Positions 1 to 5,735 of a stretch of DNA of 8,679 bases are shown here, piece after piece. Below the pieces are notes generated by a model. That model saw nothing but the letters and a program-made list of their open reading frames with translations. It had not been told where the DNA came from and searched no databases. The DNA comes from Rhizobium sp. Q54. Lineage in GTDB: Bacteria > Pseudomonadota > Alphaproteobacteria > Rickettsiales > UBA1997. Position 1 is the first letter of the stretch. Every line of letters begins with the position of its first letter. The stretch is taken from contig CAMBFP010000041.1 in assembly GCA_945865745.1 (NCBI GenBank), positions 1 through 8,679 on the forward strand, in the 5' to 3' direction. A program made the position numbers and the translations under genes.

Positions 1-361
<361 letters not shown>

Positions 362-387
362 AGAATAATGATAATAGCTATCTCACT

Positions 388-407
388 AGAAGGGCTCTCG
401 TCCTTCT
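388..407 (-). other. Small hairpin just upstream of 16S
   Basis: AGAAGG and CCTTCT on the minus strand form a 6-bp stem (407-402 with 393-388) with an 8-base loop. It sits 27 bases upstream of the predicted mature 16S 5' end, where processing structures are common. The RNase III stem that would pair with the 3' flank of 16S cannot be judged, because that flank is outside the window. Confidence 0.35.
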
Positions 408-445
408 GTTGTTGAGCACTTTTGCTCGCTTGCGCTACAAAAGTG
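407..445 (-). promoter_or_regulatory. boxB-like hairpin followed by boxA-like antitermination element
   Basis: On the minus strand CACTTTTG (445-438) pairs perfectly with CAAAAGTG (424-417) around a 13-base loop. The 3' arm overlaps TGCTCAACAACA (418-407), which matches the E. coli boxA TGCTCTTTAACA at 9 of 12 positions. A hairpin followed by boxA is the arrangement used by the Nus-factor rRNA antitermination complex. The order, strand and position in the leader fit, but the function is inferred from similarity only. Confidence 0.5.
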
Positions 446-500
446 ACAACTTTTCCCCTAATAAAAGAGGAAAAACTCAAATTCACTAACGTGACTTTAA

Positions 501-544
501 GCGATAGTTTTTTTGCGAACGAAACTATCGCCTTTATTTTTCTT
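501..544 (+). terminator. Terminator-like hairpin on the plus strand, antisense to the rRNA leader
   Basis: GCGATAGTTT (501-510) pairs perfectly with AAACTATCGC (522-531) across an 11-base loop. On the plus strand it is followed by CTTTATTTTTCT, which resembles an intrinsic terminator. On the minus strand, the direction of the rRNA transcript, no T-run follows. No plus-strand gene precedes it, so it may block antisense transcription or may simply be a structural hairpin in the leader. Confidence 0.35.
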
Positions 545-672
545 ATTTTCCGTTTTTTGCCCCTGTTTGAATAAGGACATAAACGCGACTATTCACGATG
601 TAAAACAACAACTTATGAAAGAAGGAAAAGAACTGTCGCGAAGGACAGACATCAGATCTCTAAACCAAAAGA

Positions 673-708
673 GGGGGCGCAACGTACGAACCAAATTTTT
701 GTTGTCAA
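673..708 (-). promoter_or_regulatory. Candidate rRNA promoter
   Basis: Read on the minus strand there is a perfect -35 hexamer TTGACA (708-703), a 16-base spacer, and TACGTT as the -10 (686-681; 3 of 6 consensus bases). It is followed directly by GCGCCCCC (680-673). A GC-rich discriminator after the -10 is typical of growth-rate and stringently controlled rRNA promoters. The site lies 31 bases downstream of the holA stop codon and points into 16S. The weak -10 is the main reservation. Confidence 0.6.
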
Positions 709-739
709 GCAGGCAAAGTAAATTTTCTTAGATTGAGGC

Positions 740-1762
740 TTAATTCTGAAGAAAATTTTGTACGAATGCAGTAAGCAGAAGCTTTGGCGGCAGAGCACTA
801 TTCTTCATCTTAATTTCTAATTGTTGCAATTCGGACAAGTTTTCTATCAAAAAAACTTTCGATAAATTTTTTAGCGCTAAGCGAAATTCTGCTTCGGTCT
901 TAAAAAATAGACGCTGATTTTTTACCGCTTCGTCAAAACCAATTCCAGCAGAGTCAATCTCCATGCGGGCTTGGTAAAGTTTTTGTAAAAAGTTAGATAA
1001 AAATCGCGCCAGTGTAATCGCTTCAAATCCGTCGCGAAAAAGTTTTTCAGCAGTAAGTAGGGCCGAATCAAATCTTTGAGCTGCAAAATTTTCGACGAAT
1101 TCATTGGCAGAAATTTCAGCTTCAGAAGCGCTCAGCTTCTTGACCAATTCAACAGTGAGATTTTTTTCTTCACCTAAAAAAACTAAAATTTTTTCAAGCT
1201 CAGCTAAGATAATTTGGCGATTTTTTCCAAATTTTTCAAAAAGAATTAATGTAACATCCAAATTGAATTTAACCTTGTGGCGCAAGAGTTCATCGGCAAT
1301 GAATTTTTTTATCACGCGCTCATCATCCTCGTAACATGCGATCGCGGCAAAGTGTGAATTTTCTTCGCAAATCTTGCGCAGAGGCGAGGATTTATCGAGA
1401 TCCCCACCTTGAATTAAAATAAAATTATCACTTTTTTTTGCGAAATCCTGATCAGAAAAAAGCATCTTTAAGGCCGCGCCAGCTTGAGCATCACAATCGC
1501 GAATCAAAATTAATTTTCTGCCGCCGAGCATTGAGTAAGAAAAAAACTCATCCGCCAAAATCGCTTTATCTTCGACCAATTTTTCCTTGCTAATATTAGC
1601 GACTAAAAATGGATCGGATAAATTTGGCGCAATTTTTTTTGCGATCAGATTAAAGCGATAATTAACGAGCGCGGCTTCCGGCCCAAACAACAAACAGCCA
1701 GCAATTTTTTCTTGCGCGATGCGTTGAATGTAGGGCTCGATTTGGTAATTAGAAATTTTCAT
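740..1762 (-). CDS. holA: DNA polymerase III, delta subunit (HolA)
   Basis: The 340-residue protein has the length and layout of the delta subunit of the clamp-loader complex. Delta opens the beta sliding clamp so that the loader can place it on primed DNA in the cytoplasm. The N-terminal domain shows the degenerate nucleotide-site segment CLLFGPEAALVNYR (about 23-36) and a hydrophobic strand ending in LILIRD (84-89), both usual for HolA. Delta resembles AAA+ proteins but does not hydrolyse ATP, and no intact Walker A GxxxxGKT/S is present. The C-terminal third is helical, including a LARFLSNFLQKLYQAR segment typical of the collar domain. The ATG at 1762 has AAGAAG six bases upstream as a fair Shine-Dalgarno sequence. 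The gene lies 35 bases downstream of the serine hydrolase gene on the same strand, and no terminator is visible before the rRNA promoter. The family call is from recognition of the sequence pattern. Confidence 0.87.
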   Translation of the reverse strand: MKISNYQIEPYIQRIAQEKIAGCLLFGPEAALVNYRFNLIAKKIAPNLSDPFLVANISKEKLVEDKAILADEFFSYSMLGGRKLILIRDCDAQAGAALKMLFSDQDFAKKSDNFILIQGGDLDKSSPLRKICEENSHFAAIACYEDDERVIKKFIADELLRHKVKFNLDVTLILFEKFGKNRQIILAELEKILVFLGEEKNLTVELVKKLSASEAEISANEFVENFAAQRFDSALLTAEKLFRDGFEAITLARFLSNFLQKLYQARMEIDSAGIGFDEAVKNQRLFFKTEAEFRLALKNLSKVFLIENLSELQQLEIKMKNSALPPKLLLTAFVQNFLQN

Positions 1763-1797
1763 GGCGCGCTTCTTAGGGGCGAAAATCTAAAATAAAA

Positions 1798-3678
1798 TTA
1801 TCTCGTAATCCCGGAGTCGTTTTTAGTTTCTGGTGTCGCAACCTTTTCAACCCAAGATTTTGTTGCTGTTGACGTCCGGTCCTCAGCCTCTCTTTCTGTG
1901 GCTAATTGCACTTCTGATCGTGCAAAAACTTCCTGCGTTTTCTCTTGTGCAGAAGCGAGGTATGGAGCGAGAACTTCTTCGCGAAGTTTTTCAAAATCTT
2001 CGGCTGTTTTAAATTTTTCTGCGATTGCCTCTCGATCGATAATTCCGGTTTTTTTGTCGATAAAATTTTCTACTAGATAATCGTGCAAGGCCTCATGAGC
2101 TGGTGCGTAAGCAGCAATAATTTCTGTGTGAAAATCGGCGAAATTTTTTGGTAGTTTGCCTTCGGCAGCGAGTTCGTTTTGCCAGGCTTCCAAGTTATTA
2201 TTTTTGCCCGTGCTGAGATCGAGATGTTGCCAGTATTTTCGCCAACACTCGCCATCTTCTTCGGCAACAAACTTACTGTCTTTGTTGGTTTTGCCGAGAA
2301 AATATTCGTCCATCTGTTTGGCGTAATCATGGCCGGGCATGGTGAGAATTAAATGTTTAGTAATTACGTCAGTTTGAGTAATGACCGAATTTGTCTCCAC
2401 CGCTACTTCGCTTTCTTTCGCAGCTTCTCCCGATTTAAAATAATCAAAAGAAAAAGGCATTGTCGCATGCATTTCGCTGGCATTGCCGGGGAAATGGCCA
2501 ATGTGCCAAATATGAAATTTATCCTTTCCGTTATTGCGACCAGAAACCGTCTCCGCCTTGTCATTAATGGCCCCAATCATGATCCCAAGAGAATAGCTTG
2601 TGGCGTAGAGAGCTGCTTTTTTGTCGGAACCTCCATCGGGCACGCAATGTTCTCCAGCATCAAAAGCATCGAGGTAAAGCTGATGAACTTCTTTCGCTTG
2701 AGCGTGATTCAAGGTCAAGGCGTTAGGCATCCCGCAAATCATCTTCGCCAATTCCGCAGAAAATTTTTCTAAATCAGCAATGCTTGAACACAGGCCGCCA
2801 GCGGAGAGAGGTATTTCCCCGGTTTGAGTGTGAGTGAGGGGATTGCTGCTAGAGCTTTCTTTTGCGGGTTGAATGTTGGCGGTGTCGTAATCAAGTACGC
2901 CCGCGATCTTGACGACATCGCTAGCAACTTTTCGCGGCTCGGCCATTTCATCCGCGGGCCGGGTGTGAGCTAAACCAAGGCGATCAATCGTTCTTGTTTT
3001 TAGCTCTTGACGATAACTCCCTGAATCAGAAACCAGGCTCATCAAATCTTCGGCGAGCATGAAAGTTGGATTGCCGTAACTGAAAGTTGTTCCAACTTTT
3101 TCCGGCATAAATTTTACCGAATCAGAGGCGATGACACCCGGATTGTCGCCTACAAATTTTGGATCATTGGTGAAGTAACTCGATTGCTGAATAAGTCCGT
3201 TGCGATGGCTCAGAAGTTGTTCCGGGGTCACGTGTTCGCAGCCTTTTTCTGTCAGCACTTTTTCATATTTTGCGATTTCAACTTCTCTCTCCGGATGGCA
3301 TCCTCGCGCCACCTGCAAGACGTCCAACGCGGTCGCCTCCATTCTTTTCTCGCCAAATTTTCCTTCAACGGCCATCAGCGCCGCAGTCGCTCCACAGAAA
3401 CTTTTAGAGACGCTCATGATCCAGCCTTCGCGCTCCTTTTCTTCCGGCGCGGATTGAGGATTTGCCCCAATAATTGTGGAAAGGTCGCTAGGATATCGTG
3501 AATTTGTTGCGCTAATTTCTGGCGCGATTTCGATTTCTGCAATGGTTTTGGCGCCTTCTTGCGGAGATGTTGAATTAAAATCTTTTGACATGTTCTTTGA
3601 CTTAAGTTTGGAGGTTGGTACCGAGGTATTTTTCACCCAAAAAATCAAAAATTTTTTAGCAAAACTCGACATCGTCAT
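1798..3678 (-). CDS. Serine hydrolase of the class C beta-lactamase / S12 peptidase fold with long C-terminal extension
   Basis: Three active-site motifs of this fold occur in order, counting from the ATG at 3678: S89-V-S-K92 (SxxK nucleophile), Y201-G-N203 (YxN), and H392-I-G394 (the HxG that replaces KTG in many family members). Family landmarks around them include LLSHRNGL (compare LLSHTSGL), the LGLAHT segment after YxN, and PLSAGGLCSSIADLEKF. Members include esterases, D-amino peptidases and penicillin-binding-like enzymes, so the substrate cannot be named. Residues from about 410 to 626 match nothing I know; they are rich in Glu, Ala and Lys, probably helical, and end in a Ser/Thr-rich tail. 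No signal peptide is evident, which is odd because many relatives are exported. The start is uncertain: GTG 3681, ATG 3678, ATG 3672 and ATG 3591 are all possible and none has a clear Shine-Dalgarno sequence. With ATG 3591 the protein has 597 residues. It may be cotranscribed with holA. Confidence 0.8.
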   Translation of the reverse strand: MTMSSFAKKFLIFWVKNTSVPTSKLKSKNMSKDFNSTSPQEGAKTIAEIEIAPEISATNSRYPSDLSTIIGANPQSAPEEKEREGWIMSVSKSFCGATAALMAVEGKFGEKRMEATALDVLQVARGCHPEREVEIAKYEKVLTEKGCEHVTPEQLLSHRNGLIQQSSYFTNDPKFVGDNPGVIASDSVKFMPEKVGTTFSYGNPTFMLAEDLMSLVSDSGSYRQELKTRTIDRLGLAHTRPADEMAEPRKVASDVVKIAGVLDYDTANIQPAKESSSSNPLTHTQTGEIPLSAGGLCSSIADLEKFSAELAKMICGMPNALTLNHAQAKEVHQLYLDAFDAGEHCVPDGGSDKKAALYATSYSLGIMIGAINDKAETVSGRNNGKDKFHIWHIGHFPGNASEMHATMPFSFDYFKSGEAAKESEVAVETNSVITQTDVITKHLILTMPGHDYAKQMDEYFLGKTNKDSKFVAEEDGECWRKYWQHLDLSTGKNNNLEAWQNELAAEGKLPKNFADFHTEIIAAYAPAHEALHDYLVENFIDKKTGIIDREAIAEKFKTAEDFEKLREEVLAPYLASAQEKTQEVFARSEVQLATEREAEDRTSTATKSWVEKVATPETKNDSGITR

Positions 3679-3793
3679 CACGAAAACAGGAATGGCGCGG
3701 AAAGATTGAATCCAAATTAACGAACTTTTACAGGGGCGGTGCGTAAAGAATTAAGAATTAATTTGTCGGAGGCGTCTCGCAAAATAATTAGTT

Positions 3794-3822
3794 TTGATAT
3801 TGACTATCAGTTAGATGATAAT
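3794..3822 (+). promoter_or_regulatory. Candidate sigma-70-type promoter of tonB
   Basis: TTGATA (3794-3799), an optimal 17-base spacer and GATAAT (3817-3822) match the -35 and -10 consensus at 5 of 6 bases each. Transcription would start near 3829, about 30 bases before the tonB ATG. It is the only strong promoter-like match I found in the divergent intergenic region 3679-3859. I saw no equally good match facing the serine hydrolase gene. Confidence 0.6.
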
Positions 3823-3830
3823 TATTCCCA
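3816..3830 (+). promoter_or_regulatory. Weak Fur-box-like site overlapping the tonB -10
   Basis: TGATAATTATTCCCA matches the 7-1-7 Fur consensus TGATAATnATTATCA at 11 of 14 defined positions. The left half is perfect and the right half degenerate. It overlaps the -10 hexamer, where a bound repressor would block RNA polymerase. The iron-uptake genes downstream make Fur-type control plausible. Many alphaproteobacteria use Irr or RirA instead, and AT-rich promoters produce chance matches. Confidence 0.35.
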
Positions 3831-3859
3831 CAGGCTCAAGAAATCAAAAATAAGTGAAA

Positions 3860-4471
3860 ATGATTATTTCGAGCTACAAAAAATCGCACGTCTTCGCCTT
3901 GTTTGCCGCAGCTTTTGTACATGGAGGATTGGTCGCCTGGTCTTTAATGCCATCTGATCCAATGGTTATTAACCAACAGGCAATTCAAGTAAGTTTTGTT
4001 GCGCCGTCAGCAAATGAAAGAAAGAATGAAAATCTTTCTCGTGAGAAATCTGTGTTGAATTTTGAGCATGAAAATGCCCTTAAACAGAAGCAAAACAAAG
4101 AAGAAAAACTTGAGGGCAAAGAATCCAAAGTTGCTGGAAAAGAAACTTCTGGTCGAGTTGATCCAAACGCGATTGCAACTAGAGCGGCAGAAAGCGAGCC
4201 GGTTTTTAACGCGGAATATTTAAATAATCCCGCGCCTTATTATCCCGCCTTGGCAAGGCGCAAAGGCACTCAGGGAAAGGTTTTGTTGAGCGTTTTGGTT
4301 AAAGTGGATGGCACTCCGGCCTCGGTTCAAGTTTCTCATTCAAGTGGCTCGCACGATTTAGACGAAGCGGCGCTTGATGCCGTGAAGCAGTGGAAATTTA
4401 TTCCCGCGCGCAGCAAGGGTAAATCGGTTGAGGCTTCTGTGGTCGTTCCGGTTGAATTTAAAATTATTTAA
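3860..4471 (+). CDS. tonB: TonB family energy transducer
   Basis: TonB spans the periplasm and transmits proton-motive force from ExbB-ExbD to outer-membrane receptors. The 203-residue protein has a short basic N-terminus and one membrane anchor (about 11-30) containing His21, matching the conserved TM histidine of E. coli TonB. The usual serine four residues before it is Ala17. A hydrophilic linker follows. The C-terminal TonB domain (about 118-203) contains YYPALARRKGTQGKV, VKVDGTPASVQV, and the DEAALDAVKQWKFIPA signature. The linker (about 52-100) is rich in Lys and Glu rather than the Pro-rich spacer of E. coli. I chose ATG 3860 over the in-frame GTG six bases upstream because it lies close behind the promoter and removes only two residues; neither start has a strong Shine-Dalgarno sequence. 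exbB follows after a 185-base structured gap, so tonB may be expressed at a different level from exbBD. Confidence 0.93.
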   Translation: MIISSYKKSHVFALFAAAFVHGGLVAWSLMPSDPMVINQQAIQVSFVAPSANERKNENLSREKSVLNFEHENALKQKQNKEEKLEGKESKVAGKETSGRVDPNAIATRAAESEPVFNAEYLNNPAPYYPALARRKGTQGKVLLSVLVKVDGTPASVQVSHSSGSHDLDEAALDAVKQWKFIPARSKGKSVEASVVVPVEFKII

Positions 4472-4488
4472 ACTCGTTAATCACATTT

Positions 4489-4567
4489 TTTCGCTGGTTG
4501 AGCGAAGTCGAAACCAAGAAAATCGGCGTATAACTTTCTTGGTTTCGACTGCGCTCAACCAGCGAAA
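4489..4567 (+). repeat. Large near-perfect palindrome between tonB and exbB
   Basis: The arms 4489-4521 and 4535-4567 are 33 bases each and complementary except for one A/G mismatch (4505 against 4551), around a 13-base loop. In RNA this would be a very stable hairpin. It begins 17 bases after the tonB stop codon and is followed on the plus strand by GTTTTATAATTATTTTT, so it could act as a partial terminator or an mRNA 3'-end stabiliser for tonB. The core text, TTCGACTGCGCTCA and its complement, resembles dispersed REP-type palindromes of other bacteria. Whether it is repeated elsewhere in this genome cannot be seen here. Confidence 0.9.
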
Positions 4568-4650
4568 GTTTTATAATTATTTTTCGCTCAACCGGCGAAA
4601 GTTTTACAATTATTTTTCGCCGAACCGGCAAAACTTTTACAATTACTTAA
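4552..4650 (+). repeat. Three tandem 33-bp units ahead of exbB
   Basis: Units lie at 4552-4584, 4585-4617 and 4618-4650 with no spacers. Units 1 and 2 differ at 2 of 33 bases; units 2 and 3 differ at 7. The first 16 bases of unit 1 are the end of the right arm of the large palindrome, so the array looks like reiteration of that end plus its AT-rich flank. Small hairpins form across unit junctions: 4561-4567 with 4582-4588, and 4593-4600 with 4615-4622. The array stops six bases before the exbB ATG. Confidence 0.9.
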
Positions 4651-4656
4651 AATAAA

Positions 4657-5313
4657 ATGGATTTCATTCACGCTTTCGCGCAAGGCAATGCAGTTTTAAT
4701 TTCGGTTTTTTTACTGCTAATCGTGATGTCCTTCGTCAGTTGGTACATTATTTTTTGGAAAGGTCTTTTGCTTCGCCGCGAATATTTGGCTTACAAAAAA
4801 TTCTACGCTGAGCACGTAAAAATTCAGAATTGGCCCACTAAAAATTTAGTCGGAAGCGAAAATTTAAAAACAGTTGAAGGCGCAGTAAATTTTTTAATCA
4901 CCGAAGTAAAAAATTTAGAAAAAGTTTTGCCTCAATATCTTGGGCACGAAGCAAAAAAAGAAATCCTCACAATGCATTTGCTGCAAGTTTTAGATGAAAC
5001 TCGCTCATGGCTTGACAAGGGCTTAACAGCTCTCGCCTCAATCGGATCTTCCGCGCCATTCATCGGATTATTTGGAACGGTTTGGGGAATTTACAATGCG
5101 CTGCAAAGCATCTCAGCACAAGGAAATGCCGGACTTTCCGCCGTTGCTGGCCCAATGGGCGAGGCCTTGGTTGCAACTGCAATCGGCTTATTCGCCGCAA
5201 TTCCAGCGGTTCTCGCCTATAACACTTTCGTTCGTCTCAATCGTCTTTTGGTGCAAAATCTTCGCCATGTTGCTGAGCAACTCACCGTTTATTTGTCGAA
5301 CGATGCGAAATAA
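4657..5313 (+). CDS. exbB: ExbB, MotA/TolQ/ExbB proton channel family
   Basis: ExbB is the pentameric inner-membrane proton channel that, with ExbD, energises TonB. The 218-residue protein shows the usual three membrane segments at about 12-34, 123-148 and 167-192, with the large cytoplasmic loop between the first two. Signature motifs are SSAPFIGLFGTVWGI (131-145) and GPMGEALVATAIGLFAAIPAV (165-185). Within these, Thr141, Glu169 and Thr174 line up with the channel residues T148, E176 and T181 of E. coli ExbB. TolQ is the main alternative, but the neighbouring tonB, exbD and receptor genes favour ExbB. The ATG at 4657 is preceded by CTTAAAATAAA and lacks a Shine-Dalgarno sequence. The gene overlaps exbD by 11 bases, which suggests coupled translation. 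Confidence 0.95.
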   Translation: MDFIHAFAQGNAVLISVFLLLIVMSFVSWYIIFWKGLLLRREYLAYKKFYAEHVKIQNWPTKNLVGSENLKTVEGAVNFLITEVKNLEKVLPQYLGHEAKKEILTMHLLQVLDETRSWLDKGLTALASIGSSAPFIGLFGTVWGIYNALQSISAQGNAGLSAVAGPMGEALVATAIGLFAAIPAVLAYNTFVRLNRLLVQNLRHVAEQLTVYLSNDAK

Positions 5314-5710
5314 TTTCGAGCGCGAAGAGCTTCAGGCCCCACTCTCCGAAATAAACATGACGCCGCTAGTTGACGTAATGCTTGTGCTCTTAGTAATTTT
5401 TTTAGTCACCGCGCCGATGCTAAATAGCGTGATCAAACTTGATTTGCCGGCAGAAAGCGCAGCACAAATTAGTGAAGAAAAAACGGTAACAATCTCCGTA
5501 AAATCAGACGGAAAATATTTTTTAAACGACGAAGAAGTCTCTGTTGGCGCGCTCGAAGCGCAGTTAAAAATTTTGGCGAAAAAAAATCCAAAACAACAAA
5601 TTCATCTGCGCGCTGACGTAAATGTTAATTACGGTAAAGTTAGTCACCTGCTTGCAGCTTTACAGCGCGTTGGGCTGTCGAATATCGGATTCATCACTGA
5701 GCCGAAATGA
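5303..5710 (+). CDS. exbD: ExbD, TolR/ExbD family biopolymer transport protein
   Basis: ExbD sits as a dimer inside the ExbB pentamer and carries the proton-responsive aspartate of the motor. The 135-residue protein has a short cytoplasmic N-terminus, one membrane segment (about 22-42) and a periplasmic domain. The signature LSEINMTPLVDVMLVLLVIF (14-33) contains Asp24, equivalent to the essential D25 of E. coli ExbD. The periplasmic part ends in the typical HLRADVNVNYGKVSHLLAALQRVGLSNIGF. The reading frame is open far upstream of 5303, but that part lies inside exbB in another frame. The ATG at 5303 gives the standard family length and an 11-base overlap with exbB. No Shine-Dalgarno sequence is seen, as expected for a coupled start. 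Confidence 0.95.
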   Translation: MRNNFEREELQAPLSEINMTPLVDVMLVLLVIFLVTAPMLNSVIKLDLPAESAAQISEEKTVTISVKSDGKYFLNDEEVSVGALEAQLKILAKKNPKQQIHLRADVNVNYGKVSHLLAALQRVGLSNIGFITEPK

Positions 5711-5735
5711 ATTATTAAGAATTAGATCTGAATTT

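Larger units (their letters stand above)
362..672 (-). other. Leader region of the rRNA transcript (no gene)
   Basis: This stretch lies between the candidate rRNA promoter and mature 16S. It would give a leader of about 310 nt, similar in scale to E. coli rrn leaders transcribed from P1. It holds three hairpins, at 501-531, 417-445 and 388-407, and a boxA-like element at 407-418. I see no convincing protein gene or tRNA here. A 72-codon open frame on the plus strand (513-731, TTG start) overlaps the hairpin and promoter, has no Shine-Dalgarno sequence and resembles no family I know. The leader assignment is an inference from position and motifs. Confidence 0.6.

Noticed and set aside
365..382. 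Fur-box-like match (15 of 18) in the rRNA leader next to mature 16S
   Set aside because: It lies within the transcribed leader about 300 bases after the promoter, in a stretch more likely to form rRNA processing structure. A repressor site there has no clear rationale and AT-rich text gives chance matches.
633..648. Short inverted repeat CTGTC/GACAG near the rRNA promoter
   Set aside because: A 5-bp stem with a 6-base loop is common by chance, and nothing nearby supports a role.
513..731. Open frame of 72 codons on the plus strand opposite the rRNA leader
   Set aside because: It has a TTG start inside the loop of a perfect hairpin, no Shine-Dalgarno sequence and no family resemblance, and it runs across the rRNA promoter on the other strand.
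2353..2772. 139-codon plus-strand frame opposite the serine hydrolase gene
   Set aside because: It is antisense to the region that encodes the family motifs of the hydrolase, and its product has no recognisable features.
3739..3957. 72-codon plus-strand frame with GTG start in the divergent intergenic region
   Set aside because: It covers the tonB promoter and continues in another frame through the tonB signal anchor. The GTG has an AGGGG only two bases upstream, which is too close to serve as a ribosome-binding site.
4428..4655. 75-codon frame overlapping the tonB end and carrying an 11-residue tandem peptide repeat
   Set aside because: It starts at a TTG inside tonB with no ribosome-binding site. 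The peptide repeat is the automatic result of a 33-bp tandem DNA repeat, and its substitutions fit hairpin maintenance better than protein conservation.
5622..5735. In-frame N-terminal extension of the receptor
   Set aside because: It lies within the exbD coding region in a different frame. The signal peptide begins at ATG 5736, so the extension is not translated as part of the receptor.
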